In this document: piece by piece, positions 44,100 through 51,698 of the stretch
Layout: every line of letters starts with the position of its first letter
Numbering within the stretch: position 1 is the first letter of the stretch
From: VAZQ01 sp963821505
GTDB taxonomy: Bacteria > Pseudomonadota > Alphaproteobacteria > Rhizobiales > Xanthobacteraceae
DNA length: 64,000 nucleotides
Assembly (NCBI GenBank): GCA_963821505.1
Contig: CAWGEH010000037.1
Location: 14,238-78,237 of the forward strand
Direction: 5' to 3'
Position numbers and translations under genes: made by a program
Notes under the pieces: model-generated
Database searches by the model: none
What the model saw: the letters and a program-made list of their open reading frames with translations, nothing else
What the model was told of the DNA's origin: nothing

Positions 44100-44113
44100 C
44101 TGATCCAGGTCGA
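44100..44113 (-). promoter_or_regulatory. FNR/FixK-like box 63 bp before the usp fragment
   Basis: CTGATCCAGGTCGA; degenerate at two or three positions but at the same distance from the start codon as the better boxes. Confidence 0.4.
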
Positions 44114-44148
44114 AATCGAGCGGCCCATAGCCCCACTCGCGCGGGGAC

Positions 44149-44742
44149 CTACGCGGTCGGATCGCTCTGCGGCGTTTCGCCAAATCGCAACGACGCAAGG
44201 ACCTGATAGCCGCTTCCTCCGGGAGGAGGAGATTGAAAGAGCTCGATAGATTCGACACGCTGCGTGAGCGACAAGTCATGATCAATGGGATGTTTTCGGG
44301 CAATTGCCCTTCCATTTCCACGGATCCGAGCCACCGTCACATGCGGCTGAAATGGGCGCTCGTCGCTGTGCCCATAGGCGTGAAGTAGTGCGGCGCGCAA
44401 TTCGGCGACTTCATCGCTGTCCTTGCATTGCGCCCACAGCAAGCTTGGTCGACTCCAATGCGGGCCGTAGCCGAGATGCTGGAAGGTCAGCGAGAAACCG
44501 CCAAACCCGCTGGCCACGCGGCGAAGTTTCTCGATCGTTTCGGAAATGGAAACCTCATTCCATGGAGGCACAAGCGTGAGGTGGATATCGGCGGGGGCTA
44601 CCAGCCGAACAGCGGATCGCTCCAGACCCTGCACAAGCTGCGCGAGTTCAGCCGCGATGTCAGGCGCAATGCTCAGGCCCACGAAAACGCGTACGCCGTC
44701 GGCCCGGGTGGTGGCGACCGCTGAGGCAGGCCGGCGCGTCAT
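44149..44742 (-). CDS. thpR: RNA 2',3'-cyclic phosphodiesterase (ThpR, LigT/2'-5' RNA ligase family)
   Basis: 197 residues of the 2H phosphoesterase superfamily. The two catalytic H-x-T/S-x motifs are HLTL (His54) and HVTV (His134), with VRVFVGLSIAPDIAAELAQL at the N-terminus. ThpR opens 2',3'-cyclic phosphates at RNA ends to 2'-phosphates and can join 2'-5' ends in vitro. Its ATG overlaps the TGA of the YbhB-like gene (ATGA), so the two are translationally coupled. rtcA and an RNase Z-like gene lie within 2-4 kb. Confidence 0.88.
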   Translation of the reverse strand: MTRRPASAVATTRADGVRVFVGLSIAPDIAAELAQLVQGLERSAVRLVAPADIHLTLVPPWNEVSISETIEKLRRVASGFGGFSLTFQHLGYGPHWSRPSLLWAQCKDSDEVAELRAALLHAYGHSDERPFQPHVTVARIRGNGRAIARKHPIDHDLSLTQRVESIELFQSPPPGGSGYQVLASLRFGETPQSDPTA

Positions 44743-45191
44743 CTTTGGTAGGTTCCAATGAGGGTTGCCTCCGCCAGGAGGTGCTTCTTTGCCTCGCGCT
44801 CGACATCTTGGCAGGAGGGCTCTCTGCCGACCGGCAGACGATCGACCGCGAGCGCAAGCAAATGGAAGCGATATCGGTGGACCCCGTGTCCGCGCGGTGG
44901 GCAAGGACCGCCGTAGCCCGGCCGCTCGAAATCATTGATAGCCTGCTTGAAACCCTTAGCCTGCTGCGCGGCGCCCTGCACGAGCGCCGTCCGATCGGCG
45001 GGAATGTCGTAGGCCGCCCAGTGACGCCAAGTGCCGGCCGGAGCGTCAGGATCGTCACAAAGGAGCGCAAAGCTGCGGGTCGTATCAGGTGCGTCGCTCC
45101 AATCGAGTGGAGGGGAGAGGTCCGTACCATCACAAGTAAAACGGCGCGGGATCGTTGTCCCGTCCGGAAAGGCACTGGAGTGCAACTGCAT
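44739..45191 (-). CDS. YbhB/YbcL-type phosphatidylethanolamine-binding (Raf kinase inhibitor-like) protein
   Basis: 150 residues of the PEBP family: SSAFPDGTTIPRRFTCDGTD, LSPPLDWSDAPDTTRSFALL, CDDPDAPAGTWRHWAAYDIP and RPGYGGPCPPRGHGVHRYRF (ligand site with DPDAP and GPxPPxGxHRY). Bacterial members bind phosphate-bearing ligands; cellular role is unknown. First gene of the pair with thpR; an FNR-like box is 60 bp before the ATG. Confidence 0.9.
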   Translation of the reverse strand: MQLHSSAFPDGTTIPRRFTCDGTDLSPPLDWSDAPDTTRSFALLCDDPDAPAGTWRHWAAYDIPADRTALVQGAAQQAKGFKQAINDFERPGYGGPCPPRGHGVHRYRFHLLALAVDRLPVGREPSCQDVEREAKKHLLAEATLIGTYQR

Positions 45192-45251
45192 GGGGTTATC
45201 TCCATAAAGTCACTATGGAAACAGATTGCATCTCGGCCCGCGCCGAATGGA

Positions 45252-45265
45252 TTGAGGCTGATCAA
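45252..45265 (-). promoter_or_regulatory. FNR/FixK-like box between the YbhB-thpR and RNase Z-THUMP units
   Basis: TTGAGGCTGATCAA differs from TTGAT-N4-ATCAA at one fixed base. It is 60 bp before the YbhB-like ATG and 104 bp before the divergent hydrolase gene, so it could control both. Confidence 0.55.
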
Positions 45266-45369
45266 AAACCCGCAGCGGACTCGGCTGGGGGGCTGGGTCA
45301 GGGGCGGCGAGCCACCTCAGCCCCGCCGAGCCCCGCCTCCCGCCCCGCCGTCGACTATGATCGGGCGCA

Positions 45370-46431
45370 ATGTCGATCTGCTCGCCAGAGGCTATCAAGT
45401 CCCTCATGCGGCCGCTTCTGCAGCCTAATCTCGTCAACGGGCGATCCGGGGACCCGGCGCTCTATATCGAAACGCTGTTCGAGAAGCGCGCGATCCTGTT
45501 TGACTTGGGCGATATCACCGCTCTGTCGCCGCGCAGGATCCAGCGCCTCGATCACATCTTCGTCTCGCATGCGCATATCGATCACTTCGTTGGATTCGAC
45601 CGCCTGCTGAGACTGCTCGTGGGGCGGGAGAAGACGATCAATATCTATGGGCCGCAGGGGTTTATTGATCACGTCGGTCACAAACTTCATGCCTATCGTT
45701 GGAATCTTGTCGATCGCTACCTGTCCGATCTGACCTTCGTGGTGACCGAAATCGAGTCCTCGCTCACGACACGGACGGCGCGATTCCGTCTTAAGAGTGC
45801 ATTTGCCGAGGAGTCGATCGGTGGTGGCCGGGCCGCCGAGCGCGTAGTCCACAGCGAGCCGACCTTCCGGGTCTCGACCGCAATTCTTGAGCACCGCACC
45901 CCATGTTTGGGGTTTGCGATCGAGGAGGCCGCCCATGTCAACGTTTGGAAAAACCGGCTCCTCGAATTGGGGCTGGCGGTCGGGCCGTGGTTGCGCGACC
46001 TCAAGCGCGCGGTGATCGAGAACAGGTCGGATGACTATCCGATCCAAATCGGTTCACGACCGGTGATGTCGGATCAGCGCGAGGTGGCGCTCGGAGCGCT
46101 CCGCGCCGTCGTGACGGTTACGCCCGGCCAGAAGATCGCCTATGTGACGGACGCCGCCGACACGGCGGCCAATCGCAAGGCCATCATCAGGCTCATCCAC
46201 AATGCCGATCTGCTGTTCATCGAGGCCGCGTTTGCCGAAGCGGATGTGGAACTGGCGAGAGAGCGGGCGCATTTGACGACTGCCGCCGCGGGACAGATCG
46301 CGCGCGAGGCCGGAGTGCGCCGTGTCGAGCCGTTCCACTTTTCCCCTCGCTATGCAGGCGAGGAAGAGCGCATGCTGAACGAAGTCATGGCTGCTTTTGG
46401 CCGCCGATCTCCCGAGGAAGCGGGCTTGTGA
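45370..46431 (+). CDS. RNase Z-like metallo-beta-lactamase-fold hydrolase
   Basis: 353 residues. Metal motif HAHIDH (67-72) in DHIFVSHAHIDHFVGFDRLL, followed by ILEHRTPCLGFAIEE, IAYVTDAADTAANRKAI, AHLTTAAAGQIAREAG and HFSPRY near the C-terminus. The HxTPxxGFxIEE and HFSxRY elements are those of tRNase Z, the tRNA 3' endonuclease, though it is not the ordinary ElaC form. Likely an RNA 3'-end nuclease. The downstream THUMP gene overlaps its stop (GTGA), so the two work together. Confidence 0.82.
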   Translation: MSICSPEAIKSLMRPLLQPNLVNGRSGDPALYIETLFEKRAILFDLGDITALSPRRIQRLDHIFVSHAHIDHFVGFDRLLRLLVGREKTINIYGPQGFIDHVGHKLHAYRWNLVDRYLSDLTFVVTEIESSLTTRTARFRLKSAFAEESIGGGRAAERVVHSEPTFRVSTAILEHRTPCLGFAIEEAAHVNVWKNRLLELGLAVGPWLRDLKRAVIENRSDDYPIQIGSRPVMSDQREVALGALRAVVTVTPGQKIAYVTDAADTAANRKAIIRLIHNADLLFIEAAFAEADVELARERAHLTTAAAGQIAREAGVRRVEPFHFSPRYAGEEERMLNEVMAAFGRRSPEEAGL

Positions 46432-46967
46432 GGGACTGGAACGTTGTCGTCAGCATCTACCAGGATGGTTTCAAGCGGGCGCTCCGCGCCTTGCAGGAAT
46501 TCGGGCCGGTCGAGCGCAGCCCGTACTACAACGTCCTTGTCATGAAAGTCGAAGACCCAATATCCCTACTCGAATCGGTCGAACGGCGGACCGGGGAAAA
46601 CACCGCGCTCTACGACGCGATCTCGCGGGTGGCGCCGGCCATGCGGAGCTTCGAGTTCCATTCCGCCGAAGAGTTTGAAGCCAAAGCCAAATCGCTCATG
46701 CTCAAGTGGTCGCCGCGCTTGGCCGGCCATTCGTTTCATGTGCGACTGCATCGGCGCGGGCCGCGGCATGGTCTGCGGACGCCGGATGCAGAGCGGCTCT
46801 TCGACGACGTGCTTGTGCACGCAACGAAGGAGACGGGCAGGCCGGGCAAGATATCATTCACCGATCCGGATGCGGTGGTTGCGATCGACACGATCGACGA
46901 TCGCGCCGGGATTTCTCTGTGGACGCGCGAAGACCTCGCCCGCCACCGCCTGCTGCGACCGTACTGA
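46428..46967 (+). CDS. THUMP-domain RNA-binding protein
   Basis: 179 residues. The N-terminus WNVVVSIYQDGFKRALRALQ and the C-terminal THUMP part (HSFHVRLHRRGPRHGLRTPD, FDDVLVHATKETGRPGKISF, DPDAVVAIDTIDDRAGISLW) resemble Tan1-like tRNA-binding proteins, without any methylase or other catalytic domain. THUMP domains bind the acceptor end of tRNA. It starts with GTG overlapping the stop of the RNase Z-like gene by four bases. Converges on rtcA, 11 bp apart. Confidence 0.78.
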   Translation: MRDWNVVVSIYQDGFKRALRALQEFGPVERSPYYNVLVMKVEDPISLLESVERRTGENTALYDAISRVAPAMRSFEFHSAEEFEAKAKSLMLKWSPRLAGHSFHVRLHRRGPRHGLRTPDAERLFDDVLVHATKETGRPGKISFTDPDAVVAIDTIDDRAGISLWTREDLARHRLLRPY

Positions 46968-46978
46968 CGGGCAGGGAC

Positions 46979-48070
46979 TCATCCCAGCTTGGATGCGCGG
47001 GGCTCGACGCGCACGCGGCAGGGTGCTCCTTGCTCGATCGAAATGGCGGCCACGCCGAACTGGCCGATAATCCACGCATTGGTCATCAAGTGTCCGGTCG
47101 CATTGGCGACCGTGAATTCGGATGGGCCGGCCGCGACCGAGAGCGGCAACAGCAACTGGTCGGCGAGGTGTAGTTCGACGGTGGCTGCCGACGCATGGTG
47201 CTCGCGCAGTGCGCCAACCGCTTGGTCGGCGACCGCTTCGGACGGTCTTCCCAGGCGGCCATAGGCGGAAAAGCTCGCCTTGAAGGGCTCATAGTCGGCC
47301 AGCAAGAAGATGCCGGCGCCCGGACAGGCCGCGGTAACCCGCTGCGGCAGGATGTCGATCACAACGCCCAGGTCGCATAAGGACGCCCGCGCTCGGTCCG
47401 CCATGCGTTGCGGGATATGCGCGGGCAGATTTGCAGCGAGGGACCGGCCGCTGATCGTCCGCAGTGGGCCGCGCCGGAGCGCGTGCACTGGTCGCGGCCA
47501 GACACTCTCCTGATCATCGCGTGAGGAGCGGCCTGCGATGGTGCACATGACCTCACCACCGCCTACCGGATACCAACCCCAACGTTTCAGCTCGGCGTCG
47601 ACGCGAAAACCCATCATGCACAAGGCCGGAAGATATGCGTTTGCGAAATCGTCGAACGGTGGTGACCATTCGACGTGTGTTCCTCCGCGTACGACTACTG
47701 TTGAGGCAGCTTCGGCCAGCGCAAGCGGCACGGCGAGGGTCTGCAGGAGAAGGGTGACCGAGCCGGCGCTACCTCGCTCGGCCGTTTCCGCCACGTCGAC
47801 GATGTATGCGCCCGACGTCGGAGGGTGGCTGGGAGCAAACCTGAGCTCGGTCGAACCAAGCCGATCTCCGGATACCGCCGCTCCGCTGATGGCGGCGGCC
47901 GCGCGCACGGCGGATAGGTGTTGGGGCAAGAGGCCCGCTTTGCGTCGACCCGCACGAATGTTGACAAGGCGAAACGCGCGCGCAGCTATCGTCGATAGGC
48001 TCAGTGCGGTTCGCAGTATCTGGCCACCACCTTCGCCAAAGGATCCGTCGAGGACGAGAACATCGGTCAA
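46979..48070 (-). CDS. rtcA: RNA 3'-terminal phosphate cyclase RtcA
   Basis: 363 residues. VLVLDGSFGEGGGQILRTAL is the family N-terminus; NIRAGRRKAGLLPQHLSAVR, GSAGSVTLLLQTLAVPLALA and the catalytic region ADQLLLPLSVAAG..TGHLMTN (His near 327) follow. It uses ATP to turn RNA 3'-phosphates into 2',3'-cyclic phosphates by an adenylated His. TTG is the only start fitting the conserved N-terminus. No rtcB or rtcR is in the window. ThpR, which opens such ends, is 2 kb away. Confidence 0.9.
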   Translation of the reverse strand: MTDVLVLDGSFGEGGGQILRTALSLSTIAARAFRLVNIRAGRRKAGLLPQHLSAVRAAAAISGAAVSGDRLGSTELRFAPSHPPTSGAYIVDVAETAERGSAGSVTLLLQTLAVPLALAEAASTVVVRGGTHVEWSPPFDDFANAYLPALCMMGFRVDAELKRWGWYPVGGGEVMCTIAGRSSRDDQESVWPRPVHALRRGPLRTISGRSLAANLPAHIPQRMADRARASLCDLGVVIDILPQRVTAACPGAGIFLLADYEPFKASFSAYGRLGRPSEAVADQAVGALREHHASAATVELHLADQLLLPLSVAAGPSEFTVANATGHLMTNAWIIGQFGVAAISIEQGAPCRVRVEPRASKLG

Positions 48071-48105
48071 ATCGGAGTTCCAGCTTCACTGTTGAATGAT
48101 CGCCT

Positions 48106-48760
48106 TCAGTCCGGCTCGCGCTCCAGCACGCAGCAATGCGGCGCCCCGGTGCCGCCAGCGCCTTCGGTCAGGACCATACTCGTCACCGGATTGGGGCGGA
48201 ACGTCGTGCAGCCCTTAAGCCCCTTGTCGTAGGCGAGGTCGTAGATTTGCCGGAACTCGGAGAATGGGTAGTCATCTGGGACATTGATGGTCTTGGAGAT
48301 CGAGTTGTCGACGAACGGCTGCAAGGCAGATTGCATCGCCAGGTGCGCACGGACGGGAATCCCGTCTGCCGTGATGAACCCCTGCGGACTCCCTGCCGCG
48401 GTGCCAATCATCTTACGCCAGACTCCAAGCGCATAGTCGACCAGCATGAACTCTTTCGGCCGCCCATCCTTGGTCAGGACTTTGCGTGCGTAGGAGCCGG
48501 CAAAAATTGGCTCCAGTCCGCTGGAGACATTGCCCGCGAGCGGGCTGATCGTGCCGGTCGGCGCGATCGCGATCAGGTGACTGTTGCGGATGCCGTGCAT
48601 CGCAATCCCATTCTGAATATCTTCGGGCAGGCTGCGGATGAACCCCCCTGCAAGTACTTGTCCCGCTCATAGTAGGGGAAGCTGCCCTTCTCTGGGCCAG
48701 CGCGATGGAGGCACGGTAGGCGGTGTGGCAGATGAGACGCATCACGTCCCCCGCCGGGGG
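48106..48760 (-). pseudogene. Remnant of B12-dependent ribonucleotide reductase (NrdJ)
   Basis: In three frames one finds MRLICHTAYRASIALA, EKGSFPYYERDKYLQGG, then MHGIRNSHLIAIAPTGTISP, GNVSSGLEPIFAGSYARKVL and FRQIYDLAYDKGLKGCTTFR. These are the C-terminal catalytic parts of class II NrdJ. At least two frame changes (each a missing base) and loss of the N-terminal half and of the normal C-terminal tail show it is dead. The oxygen-independent enzyme would fit the low-oxygen theme of the island. Confidence 0.8.
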
Positions 48761-48818
48761 CTTTTTGCCCGCGATGAATGATCCACACGGCAGTCGCGGG
48801 GTCAGTATTGGTCCAGAG

Positions 48819-48832
48819 TTGATCTACATCAA
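48819..48832 (+). promoter_or_regulatory. Perfect FNR/FixK-like box before the SRPBCC gene
   Basis: TTGATCTACATCAA matches TTGAT-N4-ATCAA exactly and lies 55 bp before the ATG, a good place for activation from -41.5. Confidence 0.72.
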
Positions 48833-48887
48833 TAGATGGCAGCTTCTTGTAGGCAAGCTATAAGAAATCAGCACGTTTAGGATCTGC

Positions 48888-49481
48888 ATGGAGGCCGATG
48901 TGCCGTACGCTTTTGCGCTCACCACCACAATTCCTGCTTCCGCACAGGAGATCTATGACGCATGGCTCGACAGCCTCGCCCATTCCCAGATGACGGGCGG
49001 CGAGGCGAGCACGTCGGATGAGATCGGCGCCGAGTTTTCTGCCTGGGACGGCTACATCACCGGCCACAATCTCGAACTGGTCCCGTGCGAGCGCATGGTA
49101 CAGTCGTGGCGAACGACGCAGTTCACTGACGAAAATGAGGACTCGATCATTACGCTCACACTCGAAGAAGTTGAAGATGGGACCTTGCTTACTCTCGTGC
49201 ACAGCAACGTGCCGGATGGCCACACGAGTTACGAGCAGGGCGGCTGGCAGGAGCACTATTTCGCGCCGATGAAGGAGTATTTTGCCAAGCGCAAGCAAAC
49301 AGGTCGCGGCGAGAGGTCGAAGATGGCTGCGCCCAAGACCAAGCGCGTAGCCGCGCGTGCGAAATCGAAGCGTGCAGCGCCGAAGGCAAAAGCGACGGCC
49401 AAAATGTCTAAATCCGCAGTCGCTGCAAAGGCCAAGACCGGACGGGTAAAGAAAACGAAGAGCAGGGCCGCCCGGGGCTAA
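48888..49481 (+). CDS. SRPBCC (AHSA1-like) protein with Lys/Ala-rich histone-like tail
   Basis: 197 residues. Residues 1-135 are an AHSA1/SRPBCC domain (FALTTTIPASAQEIYDAWLD, GYITGHNLELVPCERMVQSW, EDSIITLTLEEVEDGTLLTL, GWQEHYFAPMKEYF). The last 60 residues are Lys/Ala/Arg-rich repeats (KRVAARAKSKRAAPKAKA), like histone H1-type tails, and should bind DNA or RNA. ATG at 48888 is annotated; GTG at 48900 with GGAGG before it is a real alternative. A perfect FNR-like box precedes it. Confidence 0.8.
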   Translation: MEADVPYAFALTTTIPASAQEIYDAWLDSLAHSQMTGGEASTSDEIGAEFSAWDGYITGHNLELVPCERMVQSWRTTQFTDENEDSIITLTLEEVEDGTLLTLVHSNVPDGHTSYEQGGWQEHYFAPMKEYFAKRKQTGRGERSKMAAPKTKRVAARAKSKRAAPKAKATAKMSKSAVAAKAKTGRVKKTKSRAARG

Positions 49482-49999
49482 CGACACTAAGGACCTGCAC
49501 GTACTCGTTACGTCATGGCCCTCACCCTTCGCCAGCCTGCCCGGCACTCGCCAGCCTACGAGGCTCCAAAGAATGGGTCTTCAGCGACGAGTGGGAGATC
49601 CGTCGCTTCTATGAGGACTGCGCGTCGTCACGGCCAGAGGCTGCACTGGTCTTGGTCGTCCTTCGCCACCCCGACAAGCCGCCCGTGCTAGTCACGAGGG
49701 CCGCGCAGCGACGTCGAAGGAAGCAAGGACGCAGTTCAGCAAGAGGTGGCGGACGTCGACAGGAAAGCACCGGCAAAGCTCAATCCTGTGATACCGGAGC
49801 AGTCAGGTCGCCACGGCCGCCGCCGCGGCGTGGTTCCATTTCTTGCAAGGGACCGCGCGGCCATCACCGGACCGGCGGTGTCCATGAGGTACTTCGTCTG
49901 GCGCTCTCGAACGGCCGCGAAGCAACGTCGGGCGCAACGTACAGCCGGACGAGCGCCAAGCCGATTTTCATTTGCCATCAATGATGTCTCGAGGCTCAA
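49482..49999. other. Stretch without a convincing gene
   Basis: Open frames exist on both strands (for example 49736-50221 on the minus strand) but their translations are Arg/Ser/Thr-rich shadows without motifs. Possibly decayed coding DNA. Confidence 0.4.
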
Positions 50000-50536
50000 A
50001 TGAGTAATTGTGGTGCCGCTTCGTGCGTGCCTCCCCCGGACCGATGTGCCGCCGTACATGAGGCCGGGCATGCGGTTATTGCTCGAATACTTGGGCTGGC
50101 CTGCGGCGACGTCACGATCAGGACAGACGGCGACGATGAACTCGGCTATACCGTCGTCCGCAATCCTTTGAAGACATGGCATCGTGGCGATGGTCAGCGT
50201 AGGCCGCTTGCCGAAGCCCATTGCATGTCACTTTACGCAGGAGCGGAGGCGGAGCGAGTAATTCTTGGAGCGGCGGACGTGGGTGACAGTGCTGATCGAT
50301 CGAAAGCTACATCCTGCCTGTCAGAAATCGGCGTTCCCGGCGCACGCTACATCAGTGACGATATTTGGCAGCGGTACGAGGCCCGGCTCAGGCGGAAAGC
50401 GCGAGATCTCGTCAGTCGACACTGGGACAAAATTGAGCGCGTGGCCCAAGAATTACAAAAACACAAGACCCTAAGCGCTGAGCGCGTGGACGCCCTACTG
50501 CAACTCCCAGCACAGCACTTTCCATCCCGAAGATGA
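50000..50536 (+). CDS. Stand-alone M41 (FtsH protease-domain-like) protein
   Basis: 178 residues with HEAGH (20-24) in AAVHEAGHAVIARILGLACG, then VTIRTDGDDELGYTVVRNPL, MSLYAGAEAERVILGAADVG and a helical tail. This is the pattern of the FtsH peptidase domain (HExxH plus a later acidic ligand) without any AAA+ or membrane part. It may be a small zinc peptidase or an inactive regulator. The ATG follows AGGCTCAA; no stronger start exists. Confidence 0.72.
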   Translation: MSNCGAASCVPPPDRCAAVHEAGHAVIARILGLACGDVTIRTDGDDELGYTVVRNPLKTWHRGDGQRRPLAEAHCMSLYAGAEAERVILGAADVGDSADRSKATSCLSEIGVPGARYISDDIWQRYEARLRRKARDLVSRHWDKIERVAQELQKHKTLSAERVDALLQLPAQHFPSRR

Positions 50537-50863
50537 CAGCTACCTTTAGTTCTTTCAGGGAGCAAAATCTCCGATATCTTTGATCAACTCGCCCAATCAG
50601 GAAGCTCCACAGCCCTGAGCAAGAACGTCGAGCCCTCCCGCGCAGCGACCGGACATGCTGGGTGGGCTCCATTCCACTTAAAGGACTTCGAATTTGCTCA
50701 CGCGGGCAGCTCACAAAAGCACGCCGCTTGGGCTCGTGAACGCGGCAGCCGCTGATCTGGCCGCGGCGTGAGAGATGCCTCCTGGCGCAACCGGGTAATC
50801 TCGATGTCACGCGCACGCGCTCAGCCGGTAATCATGCCGGCACACTTGCCGGGCGTAGCAACG
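50537..50863. other. Non-coding gap
   Basis: No protein-like frame, hairpin or repeat stands out. Confidence 0.4.
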
Positions 50864-51143
50864 TCAAAGATTATCTTCGAGCCAAGTCTGGCATTCGTCC
50901 TTAAATCCAAGCCACGCAGCGCCTTCTCCACCATAGCGCATGACGAGCAGCCGATCGCCATCCTTTAGGTGCTGTTTGAGTTCGTCTCGTATTTGGACTG
51001 GCGTTCTCTCCGTCGTGACGAGCCACGTCGAATTCGAGACAGTCCCAGTAACCACTCCCGATCGCTTCAAGTGCCGCAAAAAGCTCGTTGTAATTTTGAC
51101 CTGTCGATCGATGCAGATCGTATCCAATCATATAGATGGCCAT
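50864..51143 (-). CDS. SinR-like small protein (Cas2/VapD-like fold family), apparent +1 frameshift
   Basis: About 92 residues when one extra base near 51036 is removed. MAIYMIGYDLHRSTGQNYNE and AIGSGYWDCL are followed in the next frame by STWLVTTERTPVQIRDELKQ and RLLVMRYGGEGAAWLGF. The pattern matches small proteins labelled SinR in several bacteria, which have a ferredoxin-like fold resembling Cas2/VapD. No cas genes or CRISPR array are present. GGAGC lies before the ATG. Function not known; nuclease activity is only a guess. Confidence 0.65.
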
Positions 51144-51289
51144 TGGCCTGCTCCCTGTGGAAAAGAAGCGCCGGTCATAGCGGGAGAGCAGCGGGAACCA
51201 GATACAGGATCGAGGCCCGCATGGACCTGCGCAATGTGACACTGTGCGAGGTTTATGATCTACGGAATATTCGTCACTCCCAAGGGAAA

Positions 51290-51540
51290 CTAACGTTCGG
51301 CGCATTGGTGCGCGCGCCCAATAGGCACTACGGTGGGGTCTTGGGATTCCGTCAATCTTGGGAAACTCGCCCTAATCATGTCGGCTATGTAGTTCGGCGC
51401 CAGATGCGCGTAGTGGCGCTCGGTCAGGCGCGTATCGGAATGCTCCAATTGCCGGCGATCACCGCCATCGGAACGGCCTGCATGGGGAGGATCGAGGCAT
51501 GGATATGGTGTGGGACGTGAAATCCGACCGCCGGGATGAT
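51290..51540 (-). pseudogene. Second tyrosine recombinase remnant (C-terminus)
   Basis: QLEHSDTRLTERHYAHLAPN is the catalytic Tyr end of a phage-type integrase. Upstream in another frame VPMAVIAG and a degenerate HTIHIHAS-type HxxR region continue, with a missing base in between. It may mark the far side of the island that starts at the tRNA-Glu, or a separate old insertion. Confidence 0.68.
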
Positions 51541-51698
51541 GCCCGCTCGGAGTGGGCGCGTGCGCCACGTGACCCTGACCGGCGAGGCGCCCGAGCTGAT
51601 CGTCCTCGGCGGACTTTACCACCAACATTGCAGAATCTGATTTTCGGTACACACAGGACCAGCGATGCTTCACAGCATCCTCGAACCAGGCGCGACAG

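Noticed and set aside
46979..48070. A full rtcR-rtcB-rtcA operon
   Set aside because: No RtcB ligase or RtcR activator motif was found on either strand near rtcA.
49736..50221. 161-codon minus-strand frame before the M41-like gene
   Set aside because: It overlaps the start of a protein with a clear HEAGH motif on the other strand and has no features itself.
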